From assembly GCA_024233135.1 (NCBI GenBank), contig JACKPZ010000028.1, positions 1 to 45,834 of the forward strand: a DNA stretch of 45,834 nt, in the 5' to 3' direction. A model generated the notes under the pieces. That model searched no databases and had not been told where the DNA came from. It saw nothing but the letters and a program-made list of their open reading frames with translations. The DNA is from Akkermansiaceae bacterium. GTDB lineage: Bacteria; Verrucomicrobiota; Verrucomicrobiia; Verrucomicrobiales; Akkermansiaceae. A program made the position numbers and the translations under genes. This document shows, piece after piece, positions 1 to 7,505 of this stretch (position 1 is the stretch's first letter; every line of letters begins with the position of its first letter).

Positions 1-155
1 CCGCCCTCGCCGCCATCGAAGCTGAGGAAATCGAAATCGAAGGCGCCGACGAGGCAGCTCATCCAGAACAGCGCCATCGGGACGAGCAGGATCGTCAGGG
101 GAAGAACCCCCGGGCTGATAGCCAGTTTCCAGACTTCGATCACAACGGCGGCCAT
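1..155 (-). CDS. N-terminus of a membrane protein, partial
   Basis: An open minus-strand frame starts at ATG 155-153 and runs off the left edge of the window (51 codons visible). It begins MAAVVIEVWKLAISPGVLPL and continues with a hydrophobic segment (TILLVPMALFWMSCLVG), then an acidic/aromatic stretch (AFDFDFLSFD). A membrane segment followed by such an FD-rich patch reminds me of the YqiJ/DUF1449-like membrane proteins with a C-terminal OB fold, but only the start is visible and this is weak. It is divergent from the toxin-antitoxin module. No convincing ribosome binding site is seen. Confidence 0.55.
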   Translation of the reverse strand, partial: MAAVVIEVWKLAISPGVLPLTILLVPMALFWMSCLVGAFDFDFLSFDGGEG

Positions 156-247
156 CCCAGCGGAGATATTGCTGAGATACCACTACAAAACCTCACAGGG
201 GTTCTACAAAGTCGCCGCACCGCCCGCCACGTGCTTGGAGCGCGGCA

Positions 248-266
248 TTGACAAGCCGCCGCTTGT
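248..266 (+). promoter_or_regulatory. -35-like box overlapping an inverted repeat upstream of the antitoxin gene
   Basis: A consensus -35 hexamer TTGACA (248-253) runs into the perfect inverted repeat ACAAGC-CGCC-GCTTGT (251-266), 17 bases before the antitoxin ATG. The -10 is not obvious. Antitoxins of this class usually repress their own promoter, so this is a plausible AbrB-type operator. That role is inferred from position. Confidence 0.4.
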
Positions 267-282
267 AAAACATCGTAAAACC

Positions 283-510
283 ATGATCAAGACCATCACC
301 AAGATCGGCAATTCGCATGGGATCATCTTCGACTCGACCCTGCTCCAACTCGCCCACCTCAAGGCCGGCGACGAGGTGAACGTCGAGGTGCACCCGGGAG
401 GGACGATCACGATCACGCCGATGAAACCGGCTCCGACGCCCGCCGAGTTCAGCGCGAAGGTCGAGGACGTGATGAAGCGATATGCGAAAACCATGAAACG
501 GCTCGCATGA
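283..510 (+). CDS. AbrB/MazE-type antitoxin
   Basis: This 75-residue protein begins MIKTITKIGNSHGIIF. A SpoVT-AbrB swapped-hairpin DNA-binding domain covers roughly residues 3-47 (GNSHGI, LKAGDEVNVEV, GGTITITP), and a charged helical tail (50-75) would bind the toxin. The start is set at ATG 283; an upstream in-frame ATG at 169 would add a non-homologous tail and span the inverted-repeat operator. Its last codons overlap the start of the Doc-family toxin (ATGA at 507-510), so the two are translationally coupled. By family it neutralises the toxin and represses the operon. Confidence 0.85.
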   Translation: MIKTITKIGNSHGIIFDSTLLQLAHLKAGDEVNVEVHPGGTITITPMKPAPTPAEFSAKVEDVMKRYAKTMKRLA

Positions 511-905
511 ACTCGAATCCGGATTCCTGCATTCACCTCTCGGTCGAGCAAATCCTCGAGATCCACGCTGCCGCGATCCGAATGTTCGGAGGATCCCCGG
601 GCCTGCGGGATGCCGCACTGCTCCACTCCGCAACGGCCGCACCGCAGGCGACTTTCGGCGGCAAATCCACCTTTGCCGATACGGTGGAGGTGGCCGCAGC
701 CTACCTCTACTATCTGTGCAGCAACCATCCGTTTGTGGATGGCAACAAACGCGTCGCACTCGGCACATGCCTGGTTTTCTTGGAACTCAATGGCTACCAA
801 CCCGCCCCGGACGGAGACGAGTGGGAAACCCTCACCCTCGCCGTCGCCGCGGGCCTGCTGACCCGCGACGAGATCACCGCCACGCTGCGCAAGTTGTTAG
901 CCTGA
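507..905 (+). CDS. doc: Doc/Fic-family toxin (death-on-curing protein)
   Basis: This 132-residue protein has the Doc/Fic core HPFVDGNKR at residues 74-82, with the catalytic His and the phosphate-binding GNKR. The N-terminus (IHLSVEQILEIHAAAI) and the motif GLRDAALLHSA are typical of Doc. P1 Doc phosphorylates and inactivates EF-Tu, and the Fic fold normally transfers nucleotidyl or phosphoryl groups. No key residue appears lost. It overlaps the AbrB-type antitoxin gene by four bases. AbrB-Doc is a mixed pairing, since classical Doc is paired with Phd. Confidence 0.88.
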   Translation: MNSNPDSCIHLSVEQILEIHAAAIRMFGGSPGLRDAALLHSATAAPQATFGGKSTFADTVEVAAAYLYYLCSNHPFVDGNKRVALGTCLVFLELNGYQPAPDGDEWETLTLAVAAGLLTRDEITATLRKLLA

Positions 906-922
906 TCCTGGATTCCCAGATG

Positions 923-1042
923 GAAACCACGAACGGCGCGAAAACGCACGAAACGAAGATGAACAGGCAGGATCCCTGCGATCACCCACAGGGTGAGATG
1001 CCCTCTTTCATTTTAGTGAATTCTCGTGTTTTTCGTGGTTTC
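923..1042. repeat. Palindromic interspersed repeat (MITE/REP-like), copy 1
   Basis: The ends form an 11-base terminal inverted repeat (GAAACCACGAA at 923-933 and its complement at 1032-1042). The middle holds a small hairpin, GATCACC...GGTGA. A related element with the same ends and core lies at 33127-33258. No coding frame is convincing. It sits between the toxin gene and the aldolase gene and could be transcribed as a structured spacer. Confidence 0.7.
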
Positions 1043-1143
1043 TCTTCTCCATTCTCGGATGGGAGATTGTGTGACGATTCGCCGGGCCGAGCGGGAATGA
1101 CTTCCCTCGGCGGTCGTCGTTTCCCAAAATCCGGGCCACCGCC

Positions 1144-1776
1144 ATGATCCTCGAACGCATTCTCGCCAAACGCATCGTCCCCGTCGTCGTCCTCGACTCC
1201 GCCGACCACGCCGAACCGCTCGCCGAAGCCCTGCTCGCCGGCGGGCTCGACATCATGGAAATCACCTTCCGCACCGAGGCGGCGGAGGAGTCCATCAAAC
1301 GCATCGCGAAGCGGTTTCCCGAGATTTTGTTAGGAGCCGGCACCTTGTTGGAGAAGAAACAGGTGAAGCGGGCGAAGAAGGCGGGCGCCGTCTTCGGTCT
1401 CGCACCCGGACTGAACCCCGCGATCGTCAAAGCCGCCAAGGAAGTGGACCTCATGTTCTCGCCCGGCGTGGTGACGCCCAGCGAAGTCGAGCAGGCGCTC
1501 TCGCTCGGATGCAAGCTGCTCAAGTTCTTCCCCGCCGGCGCCGCGGGCGGCGTGAACATGCTCAAGGCGCTCGCCGGTCCCTACGCCCACACCGGCGTCA
1601 AGTTCACCCCCACCGGCGGCATCACCTCGGCCAACCTGGCGGACTACCTGAAACTCCCCGTCGTCGCCGCCATCGGCGGCTCGTGGATGGTCGACAAGAA
1701 ACTCGTCAACGAAGGCCGTTGGGACGAGATCACGCGACTGACCAGGGAAGCGCTGGAAGCGGCCGCGGCGGTGTAA
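1144..1776 (+). CDS. eda: KDPG/KHG aldolase
   Basis: This 210-residue protein matches the usual length of 2-keto-3-deoxy-6-phosphogluconate / 4-hydroxy-2-oxoglutarate aldolase, a class I aldolase that splits KDPG into pyruvate and glyceraldehyde 3-phosphate. Visible landmarks are MEITFRT (Glu39, general base; Arg43, phosphate/carboxylate binding), GAGTLL (64-69), the Schiff-base lysine in LKFFPAG (Lys127) and the phosphate-binding PTGGI (156-160). It is convergent with kduI, and both enzymes act in uronate (pectin or alginate) breakdown. The start at ATG 1144 gives the canonical N-terminus. Confidence 0.93.
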   Translation: MILERILAKRIVPVVVLDSADHAEPLAEALLAGGLDIMEITFRTEAAEESIKRIAKRFPEILLGAGTLLEKKQVKRAKKAGAVFGLAPGLNPAIVKAAKEVDLMFSPGVVTPSEVEQALSLGCKLLKFFPAGAAGGVNMLKALAGPYAHTGVKFTPTGGITSANLADYLKLPVVAAIGGSWMVDKKLVNEGRWDEITRLTREALEAAAAV

Positions 1777-1790
1777 GAATGCCGAGGTAT

Positions 1791-1877
1791 GGAGTGCGGT
1801 GGGAAGCGACAGCGCCACACCGCTTTCAGGGGGGTGGCGGGGGACGCACGAAAGCGCCGTCGCGGCCGGCGCACTCC
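1791..1877. repeat. Imperfect inverted repeat between convergent genes
   Basis: The left arm starts GGAGTGCG (1791) and the right arm ends CGCACTCC (1877). Matching internal blocks GCGAC and GCTTTC/GAAAGC lie on both sides. It sits in the spacer between eda and kduI, so it may act as a bidirectional terminator or be a REP-like element. Confidence 0.5.
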
Positions 1878-1919
1878 GAAACAGGCACCGCGCATGCGCG
1901 GCCGCGGGATGAGAGCCCC

Positions 1920-2750
1920 TCAGCGCAGATCCGCGATCTCGACCTTGTCCATGTCGGTGAAGGCCTGGTTTTCGCCTCCCATGGCCCAGCAGAAACGGTA
2001 GGCGGCGGTGCCGGCGCCGCAGTGGATCGACCAGGCGGGAGAGAGCACGGCCTGGCGGTTGTGGACCCACAGCGGGCGGGTTTCCTGCGGCTCGCCCATC
2101 ATGTGGAGCACGGCGTGGCCTTCGGGCACGTCGAAGTAACAATAGACCTCGCTGCGGCGCAGGTGGGTGTGGGCGGGCATCGTGTTCCAGATGCTGCCGG
2201 GTTTGAACTCGGTGAAACCCATCACAAGCTGGCAGCTCTTCACGCCGTTCTCGTGGATGTATTGGAGGATGGTTCGTTCGTTGCACTCCTCCTTGCTGCC
2301 GAGCTCGACGCGGTTCGCATCGGCGGGCGTCGCCTTGGTGGTCGGATAGGCGGTGTGGGCGGGATAACTGACGAGATAGAACACGGCGGGAGATTTGCCG
2401 TCGGCGCTGGCGAACGAGATCTGTTTGCTACCGCGGCCGACGTAGAGGCAGTCGCGGGTGTCGAGTTCGTATTCGGTGCCATCGACGGTGACGGTGCCCT
2501 TGGCGCCGATGTTGAGGATGCCGAGTTCGCGGCGCTCGCAGAAATATTCCGCACGGAGCTGGTCGCCGGCGTCGAGGGAAAGCGCGGAGCCGGTCGGGAT
2601 CGCGGCGCCGACGATGGCGCGGTCGAGATCGGTGTAGACAAGATTCAGCTCGCCGTCGGCGAAAAGGTCTTCGAGCAGGAACGAATCGCGCAGGTCTTCG
2701 GTATCGAGGGCGGCGGTTTCGCGGAGCGAGGGCATCAGGCGGGTTTCCAT
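1920..2750 (-). CDS. kduI: 5-dehydro-4-deoxy-D-glucuronate isomerase (4-deoxy-L-threo-5-hexosulose-uronate ketol-isomerase)
   Basis: This 276-residue cupin-fold protein is almost the length of E. coli KduI (278). It interconverts 5-keto-4-deoxyuronate and 2,5-diketo-3-deoxygluconate after pectin lyases have acted. The zinc ligands are visible: His194 and His196 (PAHTHLRR), Glu201 (SEVYCYF) and His243 (SIHCGAGT). The pattern MGFTEFKPGSIWNTMPAHTH is characteristic. The start at ATG 2750 (METRLMPSL) is preferred over upstream in-frame codons, whose translation has no KduI similarity. It faces eda and is divergent from lnt. A PL11 lyase elsewhere in the window fits the same pathway. Confidence 0.95.
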   Translation of the reverse strand: METRLMPSLRETAALDTEDLRDSFLLEDLFADGELNLVYTDLDRAIVGAAIPTGSALSLDAGDQLRAEYFCERRELGILNIGAKGTVTVDGTEYELDTRDCLYVGRGSKQISFASADGKSPAVFYLVSYPAHTAYPTTKATPADANRVELGSKEECNERTILQYIHENGVKSCQLVMGFTEFKPGSIWNTMPAHTHLRRSEVYCYFDVPEGHAVLHMMGEPQETRPLWVHNRQAVLSPAWSIHCGAGTAAYRFCWAMGGENQAFTDMDKVEIADLR

Positions 2751-3017
2751 GGTGGTCAAAGGGATCGAGGTTGGGTGCGGCCCGTGCGGTTTTCGGCCGG
2801 CACGGCATTTTCCAAAGCACGATGGCGGCGGCAACCGGAAATCCGCGTTTCCTGGAAACCTGCGGGCCCGGCGCATGCCGGAGGCGGGCGATGAGGCACC
2901 CACGACCGAAGTTCTGATAGCAAAATCCGGATGCGGCCGCATGGATTTTTCGCGCGGCGGAACGGCCTTGGGAGATGGCTTGCCAGCGGGAGGCTTCGGG
3001 GGAAATCATGGTGTCCG

Positions 3018-4403
3018 ATGGAAGGCATCCGAAGTTTTCCCGCGCGGAGCGCGCTCGCGGTGGCGAGTGGTGCGCTTTCCACGACGGCGTATCCACCGCT
3101 GGACTTCGGGTGGCTGGTGTTTCCGGCACTGGCGGGACTGATGGTTTCGCTGCGCGGGGTGCGTGGTGTCCGGGCGCGGGCGCTGGGTTTCCTGTTCGGG
3201 ATGAGTGCGTTCGGGATCGGGTTCTCGTGGCTGCTCGACATGTTCGGTCCGCTGGCGCTTTCGCTTTGGTGCGTGCTGGCCTTGTTTCCAACCTGCTTCG
3301 CGTGGCTGCTCGCACGGGCGGAGGAACGCGGCTGGAACGGTGCGAAACTGGCGTGGTTCGCAGCGGCGAACTGGACGGCCTGGGAATTCATCCGCGGCGA
3401 GTTGTTCACGCTGCGCTTTCCGTGGATGACGAACGGTCTGGCGCCGGGAGCAAACGGACTGCTTTCGTGGATCGGCGTGTATGGCGTCGGGTTTCTCGTG
3501 ATGCTGGTGGTGGCACTGCTGGTCTGCGGATGGAGGAAACCATGGGCCGAGGCACGCGGGCTGGCGCTGTTGTTGCTCGCGGTGCTTGGCATCGCATCGA
3601 TTCCGTCGTTCGGAATCCCTTCAGCCGACCGCGGAATCAAAACCGCCGGGGTCCAGCTCGAAGCGGTCTCGCTGAGCGAATACCTCGCCGCGACGCGGGC
3701 GCTGCCGGAGGACGTGGAATACGTCGTGTGGCCCGAAGTTTCGGTGCCGTATGACATCCGCTTGCAGGAGCGCGATTGGCAGGAAGTGCTGATACTCTGC
3801 CGCGAGCGCGGCATCACGCTCACCTTCGGCACGAAGCGGATGCCGGCCGGTCCGTCGGGACCATGGCACAACATCGCGCTCACGGTCGATGCCGGCGGCG
3901 TGCGCGGCGAACACAACAAGGTCCACACGGTGCACATGTTCGACGACGGCGTGGCGGGAAACTCGGCCCGGCCGGTGACCACCGCGTTCGGAAAGATCGG
4001 CACGCCGATCTGCTTCGACTGCGACTATCAGGATGTGATGCGAAAGATGACGGCGGCCGGTGCGGAGGCGTTCATGGTGCCGTTCATGGACGCCATCCCG
4101 TGGGGCGCGAAGGAACACGCGCAGCACGCCGAGTTGTTCCGGACCCGCGCGCGGGAGAACGGTCGCTGGGTGTTCGCATGCGGCAGCTCGGGCATCTCGC
4201 AGGCGATCGATCCGAACGGCCGGGTGGTCACGAGCCTCGGGTTTCCCGAGCAGGGTGTGTTCACGGCCACGGTGGGACGAAACGAATCGCTCACGGTTTT
4301 CACGCGCATCGGCTGGGTGACCCCGTGGGTCGTGCTCGCGGCGGCCGCGATCTGCGGCGTGTTTCTTTTCCTGCCCTCGCGCAAACCCGCCGCCGGCGCC
4401 TGA
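3018..4403 (+). CDS. lnt: Apolipoprotein N-acyltransferase
   Basis: This 461-residue inner-membrane enzyme adds the third acyl chain to lipoproteins. The N-terminal half holds several hydrophobic segments and the WEFIRGELFTLRFPW motif (about residues 122-136). The C-terminal half is a nitrilase domain with the Glu-Lys-Cys triad: Glu240 (WPEVSVPY), Lys301 (HNKVHTVHM) and Cys332 (TPICFDCDY). A last hydrophobic helix lies near the C-terminus. The start at ATG 3018 removes a non-conserved extension; an ATG at 3008 is out of frame. It is followed after about 50 bases by recO. Confidence 0.88.
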   Translation: MEGIRSFPARSALAVASGALSTTAYPPLDFGWLVFPALAGLMVSLRGVRGVRARALGFLFGMSAFGIGFSWLLDMFGPLALSLWCVLALFPTCFAWLLARAEERGWNGAKLAWFAAANWTAWEFIRGELFTLRFPWMTNGLAPGANGLLSWIGVYGVGFLVMLVVALLVCGWRKPWAEARGLALLLLAVLGIASIPSFGIPSADRGIKTAGVQLEAVSLSEYLAATRALPEDVEYVVWPEVSVPYDIRLQERDWQEVLILCRERGITLTFGTKRMPAGPSGPWHNIALTVDAGGVRGEHNKVHTVHMFDDGVAGNSARPVTTAFGKIGTPICFDCDYQDVMRKMTAAGAEAFMVPFMDAIPWGAKEHAQHAELFRTRARENGRWVFACGSSGISQAIDPNGRVVTSLGFPEQGVFTATVGRNESLTVFTRIGWVTPWVVLAAAAICGVFLFLPSRKPAAGA

Positions 4404-4453
4404 GCATCCCGGATTTCCATCGCCAAGTCCGGCGATTTGGGAAACCTTGCCGC

Positions 4454-5026
4454 GTGCACTCGACGCGGGCCACGATCCTCCGCCTCACGCGGCTGACCGA
4501 CACCAGCCTGATCGTGACCTGGCTGAGCGGCGGACATGGGCTGATCAAGACCGTCGCCAAAGGCGCGCGGCGGCCGAAAAGCCCGTTCGCGGGGTCGATC
4601 GACCTGTTTTTCGGCGGCGATCTGGTTTTCGAGTGGGCGAAACGGGGTGATCTGCACCACTTGCGTGAGGTTTCCATCCATTCGTGGCGCGAAGGGCTGC
4701 GGAAATCGTACGATTCCATGCTGCTTGCGGGCTACTGCTGCCAACTCATCGAGGCGGCCGTCGAGCCCGAGCATCCGGACGACGGACTGCACGATCTGCT
4801 CGACCGCGCGCTCGACCACTTGGACGGGAATCCCGCGAGTTTCCGGGCTTTGCGGCATTTCGAACGGGAACTCGCGCGGCTCCTCGGGGTTTCCCATCAG
4901 GAGCGCTCCGCGGACCAATCATTGGCCGATCTTCTCGGCAGGCTTCCTGCTACACGGGAGGCGCTCGTCGAAAGACTTCACCCGAATCAAGATTTCCGCT
5001 CGTCAGGGTCGGAAATGCATCGATAG
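4454..5026 (+). CDS. recO: DNA repair protein RecO
   Basis: The start is GTG 4454, giving 190 residues that begin with an OB-fold N-terminus (STRATILRLTRLTDTSLIV). The motif HGLIKTVAKGARRPKSPF is strongly RecO-like, as are DLFFGGDLVFEWAKRGDLHHLREV and the helical region that follows. RecO loads RecA with RecR at SSB-coated gaps. The protein is shorter than E. coli RecO (about 240) and I see no complete four-cysteine zinc finger. The GTG start is inferred from homology, as no in-frame ATG fits. Confidence 0.85.
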   Translation: MHSTRATILRLTRLTDTSLIVTWLSGGHGLIKTVAKGARRPKSPFAGSIDLFFGGDLVFEWAKRGDLHHLREVSIHSWREGLRKSYDSMLLAGYCCQLIEAAVEPEHPDDGLHDLLDRALDHLDGNPASFRALRHFERELARLLGVSHQERSADQSLADLLGRLPATREALVERLHPNQDFRSSGSEMHR

Positions 5027-5045
5027 TATTTACGCAATAATCACC

Positions 5046-5957
5046 ATGAACTCGTCCACCGCCACACTGATCGGAATCCTTCGCGAACGAGTTGAGAAAC
5101 TGCGAAGCGAGGGGAATTTGAAAGAAGCCCTCCACGCGGCGAACGCGGCGGTCGACAAGTGCCAGCAGCATCTGGCACCGGATCTCGACACCATCGACGC
5201 CTTTGTTTCCGCACTGGAAATCCGGGGGGACATCCATCGCGAGCTCGGAAACCCCGAAGCCGCCCGCGACGATTACAAGCAGGCCCTCGACCAACTCGAA
5301 GAGCGGCCGGACCGATTCGCCCAGGCCGGCCGGCTGCACGCGGCCATCGGCGCCGCCTACGACAGCATGGACAACGTCGAAAAAGCGGCCCGCCACTGGC
5401 TGATGGCGATCGACTGTTTCGAACGTGAGGACCCGCCGCTGCTGCTCGACATCGCGGCGATGGCGAACAACCTGGGTTTCCTTTACAAGGCGAACGGCCA
5501 GCACGACCCGGCCGAAACGAATTTCCTTCGGGCGCTGGAGATCCTCCACTCGCAGCTCGGCCAGAAGCACGAGGAAACCGCGACCGTCTCAAGCAACCTC
5601 GGGGCGCTCTATCAAGCCGCCGGTTTCAACGAGCAGGCGCGGGAAATGCACATGATGGCTCTGGAAACCCGCCGCGACCTCTTCGGCGAGGAGCATCACG
5701 ACACCGCGCAGTCGCACAACAACCTCGCGCTCGCCCTGCTCGCCACCGGCGACAGATCGTGGGCACGCCGTCACTTCGAAAAGGCGCTCTCCGCTTTCGA
5801 AGCCCTCGGCCCGGAATACTATCCCGACCTTGAGGCCGTGGCGGACAACTACTGCGAGTTCCTTCGCTCCGAAGGTGAAAACCAACTCGCGGACGTCATC
5901 GGCAACCGCGTGCGCGACGTCATCGGCGGCCAAGAACCCGCCGCGGCCGCGGTTTGA
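5046..5957 (+). CDS. Tetratricopeptide-repeat protein
   Basis: This 303-residue, mostly helical protein has no signal peptide or membrane segment. TPR-type units are spaced through the middle, e.g. MANNLGFLYKANGQHDPAE, VSSNLGALYQAAGFNEQAR and SHNNLALALLATGDRSWAR, each with the LG.LY/A..G pattern of kinesin-light-chain-like TPRs. An N-terminal helix (RERVEKLRSEGNLKEALHAAN) precedes them. It probably acts as a cytoplasmic protein-binding scaffold, and no partner can be named. It follows recO by 19 bases and ends 3 bases before the stop of convergent ispF. Confidence 0.85.
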   Translation: MNSSTATLIGILRERVEKLRSEGNLKEALHAANAAVDKCQQHLAPDLDTIDAFVSALEIRGDIHRELGNPEAARDDYKQALDQLEERPDRFAQAGRLHAAIGAAYDSMDNVEKAARHWLMAIDCFEREDPPLLLDIAAMANNLGFLYKANGQHDPAETNFLRALEILHSQLGQKHEETATVSSNLGALYQAAGFNEQAREMHMMALETRRDLFGEEHHDTAQSHNNLALALLATGDRSWARRHFEKALSAFEALGPEYYPDLEAVADNYCEFLRSEGENQLADVIGNRVRDVIGGQEPAAAAV

Positions 5958-5960
5958 TTC

Positions 5961-6428
5961 TCACTCCTCGACCTGCGCCACCGCGAGGGCGGCGATGCCT
6001 TCGCGGCGTCCGACGAAGCCCATGGTTTCGTTGGTGGTGGCCTTGATGCCGACGCGTTTCGGATCGATGCCGAGGGCGGCTCCGATGTTCGCGCGCATCG
6101 CATCGCGGTGGGGAAGCACCTTGGGCGCCTCGGCGACGAGGGTGGAATCGACATTCACGATGCGCAGGCCGTTTTCCGCGGCGAGGTCGCGGCATTTCTC
6201 AAGGATTCGGAGCGAACAGATGTCCTTGCAGGCGGGATCTCCGGGCGGGAAGTAGAAACCGATGTCCGGCAGACCCATCGCGCCTAACAACGCATCCGCG
6301 ACCGCATGGCAGAGGACATCCGCATCCGAGTGGCCCTCCAATCCATGGGTGTGCGGAATCGTGACGCCGCCGAGAACGAGCGGGCGATCTTCCGCGAAGC
6401 GATGGACGTCGTAGCCGATGCCGGTCAT
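5961..6428 (-). CDS. ispF: 2-C-methyl-D-erythritol 2,4-cyclodiphosphate synthase
   Basis: This 155-residue protein catalyses the fifth MEP-pathway step, CDP-ME2P to MEcPP plus CMP. The metal ligands are visible as Asp7 and His9 (GYDVHRF) and His41 (GHSDADVLCHAVADALLG). The C-terminal IKATTNETMGFVGRREGIAA is the family signature. It is the last gene of a probable coaB-suhB-ispF minus-strand operon; the spacer upstream carries a short tandem repeat. No other MEP gene is adjacent, although an inactivated IspH-like gene occurs at 35669. Confidence 0.95.
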   Translation of the reverse strand: MTGIGYDVHRFAEDRPLVLGGVTIPHTHGLEGHSDADVLCHAVADALLGAMGLPDIGFYFPPGDPACKDICSLRILEKCRDLAAENGLRIVNVDSTLVAEAPKVLPHRDAMRANIGAALGIDPKRVGIKATTNETMGFVGRREGIAALAVAQVEE

Positions 6429-6469
6429 GGAGCGTGGAGGTTGGAGCGTGGAGGTTGGAGCGTGGAGTC
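6428..6469. repeat. 14-bp tandem repeat, three copies
   Basis: Two perfect copies and one near-perfect copy of TGGAGCGTGGAGGT lie directly upstream of the ispF start, overlapping its first base. The rest of the suhB-ispF spacer (to 6545) shows no recognisable site. Confidence 0.8.
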
Positions 6470-6545
6470 AGAGAGAAGGGATGGAGCAGAGGCGCTTTTC
6501 TTTGGCGTTTCGGACTCTTTGCTCCCCGCTCCGTGCTCTGCGCTG

Positions 6546-7295
6546 TCACAGGATCTCCTCGATGGGGATCCTGCCGTTGGTGGCGACGATTGACCACGCG
6601 TCGGTGTGTCCGGCGACGGGGGTGAGATCGACCTTTCCTCCAGCGGTTTCGACGAGAAGCTGTCCCGCCGCGATGTCCCAGAGGGAAATGCGGGACTCGA
6701 TGTAAGCGTCGAGTCGGCCGCAGGCGATGTAGGCCATGCCGAGTGCGGCGGATCCCATCATGCGCATTTTGCGGGCGCGTACGGAGGCCCTGCGGAATCG
6801 TTCGATGCCGGTGCGAAGCGCCTCCTCGTCCTTGCCGCAACCGACGAAGAGGATCGATTGCTCCAGCGTGTCGCGCGAACTGGCGGAGATCGGCCGGCCG
6901 TTGAGCATGGCGGGCGAACCCTTCTCCACAGTCCAGGTCTCGCCGACCATCGGATCATGGATCACACCGACGACGATCTCGCCCTTCACCCGCAGGGCGA
7001 TGGAGACGCAGAAATGCGGGATGCCGTAGAAGAAATTCACCGTGCCATCGATGGGATCGACGATCCATTGGCGGTCGGACTCCTGGTTTCCGGCGATGCC
7101 TTCCTCACCGTAGAGCGCGTCGCCGTCGCGGGCGCCGAGCAGGATGCCGGTGATGAGTTCCTGCGATTCCTTATCGAGCGCGAGCTTGATGTCGTGGTGG
7201 GTGGCTTCATCGACAGCGGCTTCGTTGCCGAAGTGTTCGCGGAGCAGTTTGCCCGCTTCGAGCGCGGCGTGGGTGGCAAGTTCGAGATCGGTCAT
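6546..7295 (-). CDS. suhB: Inositol-monophosphatase-family phosphatase
   Basis: From ATG 7295 this is a 249-residue Mg-dependent phosphatase of the IMPase/SuhB family. The metal site is intact: GEEG (63-66), DPIDGTVNF (80-88) and SLWDIAAGQLLVETAGG near the C-terminus. Substrates in the family include inositol phosphates, and the exact one cannot be told. The frame stays open upstream through a 7-bp minisatellite to an ATG at 7505 that directly abuts the coaB stop codon (TAG-ATG). Using that start would add 70 residues rich in (HLPSPIS)n. The start at 7295 fits the family, but it has no Shine-Dalgarno and is preceded by CTCCTCC. Confidence 0.88.
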   Translation of the reverse strand: MTDLELATHAALEAGKLLREHFGNEAAVDEATHHDIKLALDKESQELITGILLGARDGDALYGEEGIAGNQESDRQWIVDPIDGTVNFFYGIPHFCVSIALRVKGEIVVGVIHDPMVGETWTVEKGSPAMLNGRPISASSRDTLEQSILFVGCGKDEEALRTGIERFRRASVRARKMRMMGSAALGMAYIACGRLDAYIESRISLWDIAAGQLLVETAGGKVDLTPVAGHTDAWSIVATNGRIPIEEIL

Positions 7296-7298
7296 GGA

Positions 7299-7484
7299 GG
7301 AGATGGGAGATGGGAGATGGGAGATGGGAGATGGGAGATGGGAGATGGGAGATGGGAGATGGGAGATGGGAGATGGGAGATGGGAGATGGGAGATGGGAG
7401 ATGGGAGATGGGAGATGGGAGATGGGAGATGGGAGATGGGAGATGGGAGATGGGAGATGGGAGATGGGAGATGGGAGATGGGAG
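7299..7484. repeat. 7-bp minisatellite (GGGAGAT)n, about 26.5 copies
   Basis: There are 25 uninterrupted perfect copies (7305-7479) plus partial copies at both ends. It fills the spacer between coaB and suhB and ends three bases before the suhB ATG. On the coding (minus) strand it reads ATCTCCC and encodes HLPSPIS in the frame shared with suhB. All three frames are open because the unit lacks stops. The perfect homogeneity implies recent expansion, so copy number probably varies between strains. Confidence 0.97.
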
Positions 7485-7505
7485 CCACCATCTGCCATCC
7501 ATCAT

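Noticed and set aside
7299..7484. CRISPR array
   Set aside because: The unit is 7 bp with no spacers; it is a minisatellite.
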